In this document: positions 46,295-56,245 of the stretch, piece by piece
How positions within the stretch are numbered: the first letter of the stretch is position 1
Layout: every line of letters starts with the position of its first letter
NCBI RefSeq assembly: GCF_003324185.1
Contig: NZ_PXUP01000015.1
Location: 1-64,000, forward strand
DNA from: Faecalibacterium prausnitzii
Lineage (GTDB): Bacteria > Bacillota > Clostridia > Oscillospirales > Ruminococcaceae
Reading direction: 5' to 3'
Length of the DNA: 64,000 nt
The notes under the pieces: model-generated
Seen by the model: the letters and a program-made list of their open reading frames with translations, nothing else
Databases searched by the model: none
Told to the model about the DNA's origin: nothing
Made by a program: the position numbers and the translations under genes

Positions 46295-49200
46295 TTACCT
46301 CCGCTCCTGCCCATTATCTTTATATGCCGAGAATCCATTATAGCCAATTCCCAAAATCAGCCCACGCAGATATTCGTTTTCCCGGGGTGGATTGTTCATA
46401 CTGGTTACACCAACCATACGGTAACGAACCTTGTGCATCCCACTCAAGTAAGGGTCATCTGTTTCCAAATGGATCCAAGCTGTCCTCCCTTCCAGCTTTT
46501 CAATCATACCATTATAATGAATTGGACCATCCTGGTCACAATAAATAAACGGAACTCTCATTCTAGGAGATCTAGTAAAGAGATCCACTCCAATACCTTG
46601 AATAATCTCCTCACATTTTTTGAAATCGCGAGTACATTGCAATACCGCCAGCGCTCGAATCAATGAAAAAATCGGCCGTGCGCGATTTCCAACAGTGTTG
46701 CTCTGCGCAGCTTCACAGCACAACTCGCTGATACGCCTTATCTCTTTCCATTGAGTTGGTAAGAGTTGAATTTTCTGTCCTTCTTTTTCCATCAGGCGGT
46801 AACCTGTGGCGTTCATCCATACCGCTCTTAGGAGAAGACTCAGTGCAAAGTAATTTCCCTGAATGCATGTTTTATTGGGTTCCTCTTGCATAAATTCTGC
46901 AACTTTTCGGCAAGTATTACGCTGCTCTTTCGTAAGTTCTAAGTCGCCAAGCTTCCTGTTTTCTCCCGTAACACCTGCCGCATCCAGTTCTTGCTGGCAA
47001 ACAAATGTAACCGCCGTTGCCTGATTCGTTTCAATCATCTCATGATATAGCTGTGCAAACTCCGGTTTCATTGTATTTTTCTGAACATCTCGAATTGTAA
47101 CTTTGTACTCCGTAGCGAACTCTTGAATTTTGAGAAGGTGTTCTTGGATCTCATCGTGGTCATCCGCACCCCTGTTTTGAATCTCAAGAACTGCACAATC
47201 ATCTGCAATTAGCTTTGTTTCACTTAAGTATTTCAGTTTTTGCTGTTCATTCAGATCTCCGTGTTCATATACTTCCTCAAATGCATCAAAGAGTGCATTA
47301 TAAACATGGCCATTCTCTGGACTATAAAGGATTGCCTTATAGAGTTGCTCATAGATATCTCTATAATTCAATCCCGGCAACATGCCCATGGTTTTACCAA
47401 ACTTATCGCGATATCTTCGATAATTTTTCTGCAGCCAAATATTGCAGCGAGTTATTTCAACAATCAAACCGTTTTTCTGATCCGAAAGGTATTTTTTCTC
47501 TCTGGTACCTGTCGGCACTTCATCAATTCCTCGTTCAAGATATTCCAGTTGACGATTTGCAAAAGTAATGGTCTCTTCCAACTCTTTAATTCGCTTTTCA
47601 TAACTTTCTTCTGTGTAAGTCTCCGGCTTAGACTTATAAAGTTCTTCCCACTTTTTTCCATAATATTCACGAGAGTATGTTACTAACAGTGTAGCAAATC
47701 CTGCATCCCTGTCCGGAACAACATTGCATACCGTTCTCAATGTTTGAACAATTTTTTCACTTTGCCGTAAAATGTCACTATGTTCCTGCCTTTTTTCACC
47801 GTTTTCACGAAATGCTGTATACTGTGAGTTCGGCCCCATCAGTCGGATAAGTTGCTGTAGGTTTCGTGCAAAAGAAGACGGAAGTTCTTCCCAATGTTCT
47901 TGATATACTCTCAGAATTTCGCACAGTAGTTCAACCTGTTGATTTGCATTAATTCCATTCCGACTCAAAAAAATCTCTGCCTCTAATGGGTTACGGAAGC
48001 TAAATGCGTAATCACTTCCATCTTTCATTTCACTGTAATGAATCCATGGAATTCTTGTTGTAAGAACATTATACAATTCCACATTGATAGGTTTATCTTT
48101 TTCATAACTATTTTCTTTTAGCATCCATACCGCAATCGCATATGGAACTTCCAGTTTAAACCGTCCAAACAGCGCAATGCACGCATTAAATTTTTCCAAG
48201 TTATATTCGCTCGAACTTTCCTCGGCCTGTTTTTCAATCCGTTGCCGGATACTTTCCATTTCCTCCCTCGAAAGCCCCGCTTCTATAAACGCCTGCGCGA
48301 TTGAACCCAAATTATTCGTGTTTTCTTGTGAGAACGTCTTGTCCAGTTGTTTCACCACATAATGATTGACCATTAATTCTTCTCGACCAAGTGCTCTTTC
48401 CAGATTTGGTCGTAGCAAATTTATGATTCGATAAAAGCATTGGAAAATGTCCATCTGATCCTGAAGATTTTTCTTTTCCAACTGTAATTTCTGATTTTCA
48501 ATCCCTGAGTATGTCTTAATTTTTTCCCAGAAATCATTTTTTTCCTTGGTATTCATTTCACGGTCAGTGTTAATATAGCAACAGCCATTCTCCAAAAACA
48601 TTTGTGATGTCACATCTGTACTTTGCACAAAATGTTTTTTTCCATCCTCTATATAAGAGAAACATCTTCTCTTACTTGTTTTCTCAACAGGTGTTTCATA
48701 TGCACTGCATACCAAAACAAACCTCCGCCCTCGATTCAGTAGCATCTGTGAAAGATGCTGTGCGTTGGAGGTAACATTTCGATACGATGAGCAATCCCAA
48801 ATCAAAAGAATTCGGGCATCTCCATCACAAGCATCAATTCTTTCCATCAAAGTTTTCAGCGCATCACCTTCTTCGCTTTTATCAGAGAACAGTAGCGTGT
48901 CATTGTCAATAAAGATAACAGGATTATTATGCTCACTATAAATTTCATACGCCAATGCTGCAAGAGCAACACTTTTACTGCTACCAGGCGCTCCACACAA
49001 AATAATAGGCATTTCCTTATCAGCACCAGCAATTGCTTCTCCTAACAGTTCCCGTTTTACGGCACACTTTAATACTATTTCAAATTCTCGTGAAACATGA
49101 AAGTCCGAATTTTTCAAATAACCATACCACTGTGGTCCATCCGCAGAACTTCTTATCAAGAAATTATAGAACCATTTTGCTTGCATTACCTTTCCATAAG

Positions 49201-49978
49201 GTCGCACTGCAAAAACTTTCTGCTCGGTCAAAACAAATGCTAGTTTTCGATATGGTAAGAATTCTCGGCTAGAAATTGTAACTGCCTTTCCATTTTTATA
49301 GAAAATTTCATATTGCGCATCAGAGTCGTTAGATTTCACCTCGTCAGATTGATTCCATTCATATCTCGCCTTAAGTACTTCATCCAGCGACTCCGTATGA
49401 AATTCTATTCCTTTCAAATCTGCCAATTTTTTCAGTTTTGTTTCTTCACTTTTTTCACTCCAAAACTGAATATTGTCTGCGATTGCGCAATCATTATAGA
49501 CTGCTGTAGCAAAGGCGCGATACGGCATATCATTGTCTGTTTCTGGGGCATATCCAACAACTACCATCGCGTTATGATTGTCAATCATTTTGCACAGTCT
49601 CTTCATCATTCCCTGCGCACGCCGAACACGGTATTCTTCTTCACTCTCTCCAGTAATTTCAAGCGTTTGGCATTCTTCCTCATTTAACGACTCATCTTTT
49701 TTCCAAACGTACACAACCGGAAATTCATCATTTTTCCATAGATTTGCCGCCGTAATGTCGCCTTCATCGCTGTAGATCTTAATATGGATACCTTGAAGTT
49801 CTTCCAACGGAAGTGTGTTTCGACTTGTTGCAATAATTTTCCAAGGGTACAAACCTATGATTTGTCTTACTACATCCTCTTTCATATTCCGTCCAATGAA
49901 CAGGATTGCGTTTTTCATTCTTAACTTGCCTTCAAAATCCGCAGCAAGTCCCACAAATCGTTCTTCACCAAGAGCCAT
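46295..49978 (-). CDS. STAND-like ATPase with degenerate SIR2-like N-terminus, 1227 aa
   Basis: A giant protein. The first 230 residues look like a Rossmann-type SIR2-like domain (ILFIGRN near 26, PWKIIATSRN, then AMVVVGYAPETDNDMPYRAF). A P-loop ATPase follows with Walker A CGAPGSSKSVAL (about 326-337) and Walker B RILLIWDCSS (about 390). About 700 helical residues make up the rest, as in the sensor arms of STAND/Avs proteins. That layout suggests phage-sensing with NAD or RNA-targeting output, but the SIR2 resemblance is weak. GGAGAACCTTTA precedes the ATG. The base composition is strikingly AT-rich against the core genome. Confidence 0.6.
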   Translation of the reverse strand: MALGEERFVGLAADFEGKLRMKNAILFIGRNMKEDVVRQIIGLYPWKIIATSRNTLPLEELQGIHIKIYSDEGDITAANLWKNDEFPVVYVWKKDESLNEEECQTLEITGESEEEYRVRRAQGMMKRLCKMIDNHNAMVVVGYAPETDNDMPYRAFATAVYNDCAIADNIQFWSEKSEETKLKKLADLKGIEFHTESLDEVLKARYEWNQSDEVKSNDSDAQYEIFYKNGKAVTISSREFLPYRKLAFVLTEQKVFAVRPYGKVMQAKWFYNFLIRSSADGPQWYGYLKNSDFHVSREFEIVLKCAVKRELLGEAIAGADKEMPIILCGAPGSSKSVALAALAYEIYSEHNNPVIFIDNDTLLFSDKSEEGDALKTLMERIDACDGDARILLIWDCSSYRNVTSNAQHLSQMLLNRGRRFVLVCSAYETPVEKTSKRRCFSYIEDGKKHFVQSTDVTSQMFLENGCCYINTDREMNTKEKNDFWEKIKTYSGIENQKLQLEKKNLQDQMDIFQCFYRIINLLRPNLERALGREELMVNHYVVKQLDKTFSQENTNNLGSIAQAFIEAGLSREEMESIRQRIEKQAEESSSEYNLEKFNACIALFGRFKLEVPYAIAVWMLKENSYEKDKPINVELYNVLTTRIPWIHYSEMKDGSDYAFSFRNPLEAEIFLSRNGINANQQVELLCEILRVYQEHWEELPSSFARNLQQLIRLMGPNSQYTAFRENGEKRQEHSDILRQSEKIVQTLRTVCNVVPDRDAGFATLLVTYSREYYGKKWEELYKSKPETYTEESYEKRIKELEETITFANRQLEYLERGIDEVPTGTREKKYLSDQKNGLIVEITRCNIWLQKNYRRYRDKFGKTMGMLPGLNYRDIYEQLYKAILYSPENGHVYNALFDAFEEVYEHGDLNEQQKLKYLSETKLIADDCAVLEIQNRGADDHDEIQEHLLKIQEFATEYKVTIRDVQKNTMKPEFAQLYHEMIETNQATAVTFVCQQELDAAGVTGENRKLGDLELTKEQRNTCRKVAEFMQEEPNKTCIQGNYFALSLLLRAVWMNATGYRLMEKEGQKIQLLPTQWKEIRRISELCCEAAQSNTVGNRARPIFSLIRALAVLQCTRDFKKCEEIIQGIGVDLFTRSPRMRVPFIYCDQDGPIHYNGMIEKLEGRTAWIHLETDDPYLSGMHKVRYRMVGVTSMNNPPRENEYLRGLILGIGYNGFSAYKDNGQERR

Positions 49979-50003
49979 TAAAGGTTCTCCTTTCGTATAA
50001 TGA

Positions 50004-50966
50004 TTAATCTATCTTTAATTTTCCCATCTGTCTCAAAATCGCATTTTTCGTACCATCATTCAAATAAGCCTCGTTCAGTGTTTTCTTAGTATAATTCAAA
50101 TACGTTCTAGAAGTTTTTTCTGTCAGAAGTTCTGTAAAGTAACGCTCCCAACTAAAATATTTCTTACTATCGATGTAGTTAGATGGTGTTTGCAAAATCT
50201 GTGTGGTCTCTGCATCTTTCAAAATTCCAGAGGAAAGTATCAGCCATTCAAAAGATTCCGGCAGATATAGTGCCAGATTTTTTCTTGTCTGCACCAACTG
50301 CAACACTCTATCCATTTCCGGGCCAAAGGCAGCGCCATCTGCAATTACCAAGATTTTTTCATCCCTATGAGCTTTCAAATAGGAAAACACATTTGACTTT
50401 CCGTTTGCAGTGTCACACTGCATTTGATGCTCTGCGCAGACCGCATCAAAGAATTGATAACCCGAATTGCTGTCCTCAGTCAAGATCTTCTCCAGCTTAA
50501 TATTCTCAGTCGTACTATCCGGGTAAATTCGATAGAACGAATGATAGCTCTGTTTCAGCGAGCCATACTTTCCAGAGGTTCGGATTCCATACACTTCTTC
50601 CACACTGTATGGCAAGGCCGGCAAACCCTCTCTGGTCACGATGACATAATAGTTGTCGGTCTGCTGAATCGCACGTGCAAAATCTTTGGTCTTGACAAAC
50701 TCGTTTCCTTCGTCGATAAAAACAATGCTGTCCTGAATATTGTCAAGTTGTCCCTTCCAAAGATTTCCTTCTACCACATAGCAACCTTTGTCACAATTCA
50801 GAGTGACCGGTCCACTTTCTCCATCGTTCATATGTGTACGAATCATATCCACGAGGGTCGTTTTACCCGTTGCGCTATCCCCGCGAATGATAGTTAAGTT
50901 GCGCCGCAGTTCAAATTCATATTTCAGGTACTTTGTGCCAACGACCACTTTATGAATGCCTTTCAT
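50004..50966 (-). CDS. Small P-loop ATPase of the DUF4869 module
   Basis: A 320-residue protein. Walker A GDSATGKTTLVD is at residues 29-40 and a Walker B-like IVFIDEGNEF near 81-90. It resembles AAA-type proteins that sit beside DUF4869 genes in gut Firmicutes, whose role is unknown. It lies 14 bp after the DUF4869 gene and 25 bp before the 1227-residue ATPase, in one transcript. It may load or regulate the larger protein. Confidence 0.65.
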   Translation of the reverse strand: MKGIHKVVVGTKYLKYEFELRRNLTIIRGDSATGKTTLVDMIRTHMNDGESGPVTLNCDKGCYVVEGNLWKGQLDNIQDSIVFIDEGNEFVKTKDFARAIQQTDNYYVIVTREGLPALPYSVEEVYGIRTSGKYGSLKQSYHSFYRIYPDSTTENIKLEKILTEDSNSGYQFFDAVCAEHQMQCDTANGKSNVFSYLKAHRDEKILVIADGAAFGPEMDRVLQLVQTRKNLALYLPESFEWLILSSGILKDAETTQILQTPSNYIDSKKYFSWERYFTELLTEKTSRTYLNYTKKTLNEAYLNDGTKNAILRQMGKLKID

Positions 50967-50980
50967 TTTTGTCAGCCCCT

Positions 50981-51418
50981 TTACACAAACTCACCTGCGA
51001 CCAAAATCAGCTCTTCCATACTGTGAACGATTTGATTCGTATTCAGCACTTTTACTGTAAATGGCTTTTTGCCAAAATCCATCAGGTGACGCAAATTCAC
51101 CGTGCGATCCTCCTGCTCTGCAATTTTGAGCAGCCACTTTGCACAGTTGTTGCCACAAGTCGATACATTGAACACTTTCTCCGGCTCAAACTTTACCAAA
51201 ATCAGTGTCTTTACGCCACCAGACAAACCAATCGGTGGAATTTTACCCAAGACCGGGCTGTCAATGATACCACTGTCAATCACAGTGGATCTATCTACAT
51301 CCTGAATCATTTCCTTGACCATCGGGTCAACGATCCAGCCTTCCTCGTAATCATATTTGAAATAGGAAGCTGTATTATACACAGCTTCCTTCATATCACC
51401 GTAAAAAATGTTCAGCAT
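50981..51418 (-). CDS. DUF4869 domain protein
   Basis: A 145-residue protein matching the DUF4869 pattern: the start MLNIFYGDMKEAVYNTASYFKYDY, then WIVDPMVKEMIQDVDRSTVID, SPVLGKIPPIGLSGGVKTLILV and FNVSTCGNNCAKWLLKIAE. The function of this family is not known. It is the first gene of a four-gene unit with the small ATPase, the STAND-like protein and the HEPN-like gene. AGGTGATAAG precedes the ATG. Confidence 0.75.
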   Translation of the reverse strand: MLNIFYGDMKEAVYNTASYFKYDYEEGWIVDPMVKEMIQDVDRSTVIDSGIIDSPVLGKIPPIGLSGGVKTLILVKFEPEKVFNVSTCGNNCAKWLLKIAEQEDRTVNLRHLMDFGKKPFTVKVLNTNQIVHSMEELILVAGEFV

Positions 51419-51453
51419 CTTATCACCTCATCGATGTGCGTACTTCTGCTATC

Positions 51454-51482
51454 ATTGTACCCTCTTTCAGCCTACAAAACAA
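51454..51482 (-). promoter_or_regulatory. Promoter of the DUF4869-STAND operon
   Basis: TTGTTT (51482-51477) and TACAAT (51459-51454), 17-bp spacer, beginning 8 bp after the hairpin of junction block J4. The same promoter-hairpin arrangement stands before jetA. Confidence 0.7.
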
Positions 51483-51490
51483 GATGCAAA

Positions 51491-51606
51491 AAGCTCTTGG
51501 CCTCCATTACAGAAGCCAAGAGCTTTTATCTTCTTTGTCCTACCAGATTTTATTTCCGGGGAGACTTAATTGCAGCCTGAGCGGATGTCAAAATTGCAGA
51601 GCGTTG
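51491..51606 (-). repeat. Junction block J4 after jetD
   Basis: The hairpin AAGCTCTTGGC ... GCCAAGAGCTT (51491-51527) has the loop CTCCATTACAGAA, then a tail encoding QRSAILTSAQAAIKSPRK and a stop. The stem sequence differs from J1-J3 yet pairs fully, while loop and tail are conserved. It terminates the Wadjet operon. Confidence 0.75.
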
Positions 51607-51663
51607 GAAAGAATAATAGTACGTTTTTATGGGGCAACAAGCGTTTTTATCTTCGCATGAATT

Positions 51664-52902
51664 CTACTCCAGAAATGTTTCTTGTTCGATTGTGACCCCA
51701 TATTGCAAAATCTTATCAATTGCATCAACAAACAGCGTATGTCTTCCCGCATTCCGCTCTTCCTTCAGCTTCTTCAGATACTGCTCCGGCCGCTTCAGGC
51801 CATTTTTGTGGTACTGTTCCACAAAGCGCCCTTCCATACGCATGGGTTCAAGCTGTGGAAACACCGTTTGCAGGTTTTCAAACATACAAAAACCGCCCAG
51901 ATCAATATCCGCCCAGAATCGAATTTGCATAGTTTCCCCTGCCGCAGCAGCCAGTTTTTCAAAAAGTTTTTTCTTCCGCGGGCTCAGAAAGCCGCCGTGA
52001 TAAACAACAAGTTCTTCCGGCTGTTTTTCCGCCAGCAAATATTCATCATAGTTCGTTTTATTTTCGATAAAGGTAATGCAGCAGATGTTTTTTAGTTCAA
52101 TGTCCACAATCTCTGACACAAGTGTACTGGGCAAAGCCAATCCATAAGGTTCTGTTGCGCTGAGCCGTAGTTCTCCCTTCTTCAAGCAGATTGCGCCATC
52201 GCCCGAGAGTTCGTAAAGCTCCGGGCGGGCATAGATTCCCAGAAATGCAAGCTGATCCCGCTCACCAAGTTCCGCTTCTGTACAGGCCGCCGACAGTTGG
52301 GTATTGTACTTTCGTGCAATGGTAAGAAACAGCTCCCGTACATTTCGCTCAAAATACTTGGTATCGTGAAAACACTGGCTGCTGAATGCACGCATCGTCA
52401 CACTGCCGGACAGCTCCGCATACCGTTGAAACGTGAGCAAAAGCTCCTGCAGCAGACCGTCGTTTTCCCTGCAATACGTCGGCACTTTCATGCTGTTCCG
52501 CACCTGAGCACATACAGCATCCCTCCATGCCGCGATCCATGGAACGGGATTGTCTTCCAGCTTCTGCATGATGATGTTTGCAACCTCTTCTGCCTTTTTT
52601 CGCGGATGCACTCTGTCGGCGCATTCATAGCACTGTGCGACCCGTTCCAGATCCAGCACAATGCAGGAGAGAACGCTCTGCTTTCTCGCCCATTCCAGAC
52701 GCACCAAAGCCTGCTGCTCCAGCTCCCGCGCTGCAATATTGTAAGCATCCCGAACCACCGCATCTTCGTATTGATACTCCGGCAACTCCCTTTTATCAAT
52801 GCGCAGCATTACCCGACGTCTGGATGTGTTGGGTTCAGAAAGATGCTTACTGTTTTCAAACTTATCCAGCAGACGATTCAGGATCACCTGTGCTTCCTTC
52901 AT
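51664..52902 (-). CDS. jetD: Wadjet JetD nuclease subunit
   Basis: A 412-residue protein of the DUF3322/DUF2220 type. The C-terminal TOPRIM-like nuclease shows the acidic residues in ITFIENKTNYDEYL and FWADIDLGGF. In Wadjet, JetD cleaves circular plasmid DNA after JetABC extrudes it into a loop. The ATG at 52902 has AAAGGAG 7 bases upstream and overlaps jetC by 41 bp, as usual for the last gene of this operon. Confidence 0.88.
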   Translation of the reverse strand: MKEAQVILNRLLDKFENSKHLSEPNTSRRRVMLRIDKRELPEYQYEDAVVRDAYNIAARELEQQALVRLEWARKQSVLSCIVLDLERVAQCYECADRVHPRKKAEEVANIIMQKLEDNPVPWIAAWRDAVCAQVRNSMKVPTYCRENDGLLQELLLTFQRYAELSGSVTMRAFSSQCFHDTKYFERNVRELFLTIARKYNTQLSAACTEAELGERDQLAFLGIYARPELYELSGDGAICLKKGELRLSATEPYGLALPSTLVSEIVDIELKNICCITFIENKTNYDEYLLAEKQPEELVVYHGGFLSPRKKKLFEKLAAAAGETMQIRFWADIDLGGFCMFENLQTVFPQLEPMRMEGRFVEQYHKNGLKRPEQYLKKLKEERNAGRHTLFVDAIDKILQYGVTIEQETFLE

Positions 52903-55900
52903 TCTGCATCTCCTTTCCAAATGGAATGATATGCATCCGGTATCCGGATTTGTCCACTAATAATGTACGGTCTGCAATGGGCATAATGTCCGAGACCTTA
53001 TCCGGCGGCGTACAGATGATCGCCTGCAGCCCCATCTTTCGGAGAAGGAGTACACTCTCCGTGATCCGGTCACTATCCATTTTATTGAAAGCTTCATCGA
53101 ACACCACCAGACGCACCGTATTACCAAAACGGGTAGCGTCGTTGACGCGGTACAGCTGGGCAAACGAGGCCAGCACCGCAATATAGAATGGCGTTTGTGT
53201 TTCGCCACCGGACTTCATATTCAGTGTTTGAGAAAGCAGCTGCTTGGAACCATTCTGATCGGTCGTTTCCAAATCAAACTTCAGATATGTCCGGAAGTCT
53301 GTATAGCGGACGATATTCTCCTGCAGTTCGCTCTGTTTGCGGGCATTGAGCTGCGTATCGTCTGCCATTGTGATCTGGCTGAACAGTTTTTCGATCAATG
53401 GGCCGTATTTTTGCTGAAAGGGCAGTGCGAATAGACCGGATTCGCCTTCCATCAGTTCATCTGCCGTGATCATGTTATAGTAATCCAGATAATCCGGGTT
53501 TGGCCCTACGCGGAATTGGTACTTGTCTGTGCCAAATTGTGCCTGACGCAGAGCCTTGTTCAGATTGTGCACCTGGTCTTGCACCTGGTCGATGCTGGAT
53601 TTCAGTTTGGCAAGGAAATCGTTCTGGAATTGCTCCATTGCGCTTTCCCGTGCCGCCCGGATCTTTTCTTTGTATCGGGGCAGCTCGCTTTCCCGCAGAG
53701 TGCGCCGTTCTTCCTCGTATTCGGTGTTATCCATCACCTCGATCTGGAATGCACAAGGTTTGAACCGTTCTGCATATTCTCTGCGTGCTGCAAGCAGTTT
53801 CTTCTGAGCCCCGTCCATCGCCTTTGTGCTCTGCGCCAAACTGTCGCCGAAGTTCTTGCGGATGACATCTGCCTTTTTCAAGCGGACAAGCTCCTGCCGA
53901 TAGCGGGGAATGCCGATGGTTTCTCGGTATTCCTTCGTGAACTCCTCGTTCAAAATATCTTCGATGGCCTCATACCGTTGGTATTTTTCCGGCAAGATCT
54001 CATATTCCAGCTGATGGATGCGGCCTTCCAACTTCCCTTTTTGCACATTTTTCGCATCTTTTTCCTTATTGAATGCAAGGATCTCTTCTTTCAACTGTTC
54101 AATGATGCGCCGCTGCTCATCCAACCAGAACAGATTCAGCTGGGAAAGCTGATTTTTGACTTCTGCGATTTCCTTGATGATCGTCTGGACGCGCTGGTAG
54201 TCCTCCTGCTTTTGCGCCACATCGATTCGGACAAATCTTTGGGTAAAAAGCGGCTCCTGCAGGCCGGTCAGCTGCTTCTGGAGCGGCTGCCAATGCCGCA
54301 GCTCTTCCTGCAGACAGGCCAGTTCCTTTTCCAGATGGTCGATGCGGAGCTGCACCGCACGCCGCCCGATGAAGGCGTCTTCCATCCAGCCCTTCCGAAG
54401 TGCGCGGGCCACATAGCCCTGATACAGCATTCCCTCTGCCGTAATTGCCGTCTTATAGCAGCGCAACTGTTCTGCCATGTCGCAGCATATCACCCGACCC
54501 AGAAGATAGTCCACATAGCTGCGTGCCAGCTTGTTTTCTGTCTCCACCTTTTCTGCCAGACTGCCGGGCAGCGGGCGAAGTGTTTCTTTTTCCCGCAGTT
54601 TTCCGATATCTACCAGACCAAACGCACGGTACTCTGCTTCCTGCTTCAGCCGGTCGTAAATGTTAAGTGCATCCTGATAACGTCCCGGCTCCACCAGCAG
54701 ATAATATTTCTGGTTATTTAGGTAGCCTTCTACCGCTCCACGCCAGCGCTCATCTGCCATTTCCAGCACATCAGCCAGAATATAAACGGGAACCGCATGC
54801 CCCGTTTTATCCGCCAGATCCTTTTCCAGCCGGTCTTTGAACAGCAGAAGCCCATGGGGATAATCTTTGATGTTCCTGCGCAGATTTGCAAGCACCGCAC
54901 TTTTCTGGTCGGCTTGCTTCTTCAGCTCTACAATACGATCCTCTGTTTTATGAGCCGCACTGCGGACAGCATCCGACAATTCAGCCGCTGCCTGCTGCCC
55001 CGTTTCAAACAACTCCACAGGCCGGGCAAACAATCCCTTCTCGTCCCCAGTAAATACAGCATATGCTTTCTGCACAGTGTTCGCCGCTTCCTGCACCGGT
55101 ATGAGAAGTTCTTCCGGTTCCAGTTCTTGTATCTCCCCACAGAATCTCTGCAAATGCCGTGCTTCCCGCTTAATCTCCACTTCAAGATTTTGCAGACCCT
55201 GTTCCAGCTTTTTCTGCTCATCTCTCAGAGCCTTTTCCGTGTTGAGCAGACGCTCTTCCTCCTGGAAAACGTTGCTCTGCCTACAGGCCAGCTCCAGCTC
55301 ACTGCGGCGCGTTTCTTTCTGTTCGATCTGCCGCTCAAGCTCCTTCAGTTGCTCATTCACATTTGCAAGGTTCTCCTTGCATTCAGTTCGTTCCAATTCC
55401 CTCTGGTCGATCTCTGTCTGCGCAGCTTCTTTTTCGGCCCACCGTACCAGAAACTTCTGGATCTGGCAGCGGTCTATGGCTTGGTTCATCTCCTGATACA
55501 GCCTGCTGATTTGCTGCAGTGCATCCAGCTTTTCCTGCTGACGCTGCGCCAGCAATTCGTGCCGTTTATAATCCCGGATGTTTTGCTGCATCAGCTCAAT
55601 ATTGGGTTTATCCGGAATATCGCAGATGTTCTCCGTAATAAATTTTTGGATATCCACAATTGGCCGGAACGAAACAGCCTTCTTCATCATCCGTAAGACC
55701 TGCTCGTTGTGGACGTTCCACTTTGCAAGCATGTTGCAGCGATACTCTTTTTGAGTATCGTAAAATTCTGCCCGTGCATAGTTCTGCTTCAAAAAACGGC
55801 GAAGTGCAGAAGTCTCCATTGCCTCACCCTGCTCAATAAAGCAATTTTCCGGCAGTGTCCCCGTGTAAATAAAGAATGTATCACGGTAACTTCCATCGCT

Positions 55901-56245
55901 GCGGCAGTCAAAGGTAACGCCCGTCACAAAGCTGCTGCCCTCCATCTCATCCTGAAATTCGCAGACAATATAGGTGGAAAAGTCCTTACCACGACGGGAA
56001 TACGGGCTGTTATCATCCATGTCGGCGCGCAGATAGCCTTCCAGTGTGCGCTGCGATTTTTCGTTGGCCGCCTGATTAAAGTTGCGGGCGTTGGTCTCGC
56101 CCAGCAGTACGATCTGCAGTGCATCGATGACCGTTGACTTTCCGGCGCCGTTCTTGCCTGTCAGAAAATTGATGTCGCCCACTTCAATCAGTTCCTTACT
56201 GAAATAGAGCCAGTTGATCAGCAGGATCTTCTTCAGCTTCTTCAT
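52862..56245 (-). CDS. jetC: Wadjet JetC SMC-like ATPase
   Basis: A 1127-residue SMC/MukB-like motor. The N-terminal Walker A TGKNGAGKSTVIDALQ (about residues 29-44) and a C-terminal signature and Walker B region (LNMKSGGETQTPF, then RLVVFDEAFNKMD) are joined by two long coiled-coil arms with a hinge near the middle. It extrudes DNA loops for JetD to cut. It starts behind GGAGG and overlaps jetB by 50 bp. Confidence 0.92.
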   Translation of the reverse strand: MKKLKKILLINWLYFSKELIEVGDINFLTGKNGAGKSTVIDALQIVLLGETNARNFNQAANEKSQRTLEGYLRADMDDNSPYSRRGKDFSTYIVCEFQDEMEGSSFVTGVTFDCRSDGSYRDTFFIYTGTLPENCFIEQGEAMETSALRRFLKQNYARAEFYDTQKEYRCNMLAKWNVHNEQVLRMMKKAVSFRPIVDIQKFITENICDIPDKPNIELMQQNIRDYKRHELLAQRQQEKLDALQQISRLYQEMNQAIDRCQIQKFLVRWAEKEAAQTEIDQRELERTECKENLANVNEQLKELERQIEQKETRRSELELACRQSNVFQEEERLLNTEKALRDEQKKLEQGLQNLEVEIKREARHLQRFCGEIQELEPEELLIPVQEAANTVQKAYAVFTGDEKGLFARPVELFETGQQAAAELSDAVRSAAHKTEDRIVELKKQADQKSAVLANLRRNIKDYPHGLLLFKDRLEKDLADKTGHAVPVYILADVLEMADERWRGAVEGYLNNQKYYLLVEPGRYQDALNIYDRLKQEAEYRAFGLVDIGKLREKETLRPLPGSLAEKVETENKLARSYVDYLLGRVICCDMAEQLRCYKTAITAEGMLYQGYVARALRKGWMEDAFIGRRAVQLRIDHLEKELACLQEELRHWQPLQKQLTGLQEPLFTQRFVRIDVAQKQEDYQRVQTIIKEIAEVKNQLSQLNLFWLDEQRRIIEQLKEEILAFNKEKDAKNVQKGKLEGRIHQLEYEILPEKYQRYEAIEDILNEEFTKEYRETIGIPRYRQELVRLKKADVIRKNFGDSLAQSTKAMDGAQKKLLAARREYAERFKPCAFQIEVMDNTEYEEERRTLRESELPRYKEKIRAARESAMEQFQNDFLAKLKSSIDQVQDQVHNLNKALRQAQFGTDKYQFRVGPNPDYLDYYNMITADELMEGESGLFALPFQQKYGPLIEKLFSQITMADDTQLNARKQSELQENIVRYTDFRTYLKFDLETTDQNGSKQLLSQTLNMKSGGETQTPFYIAVLASFAQLYRVNDATRFGNTVRLVVFDEAFNKMDSDRITESVLLLRKMGLQAIICTPPDKVSDIMPIADRTLLVDKSGYRMHIIPFGKEMQNEGSTGDPESSAG

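Noticed and set aside
45330-51418. BREX or DISARM system
   Set aside because: No methyltransferase, PglZ phosphatase or large SNF2 helicase is present in the module.
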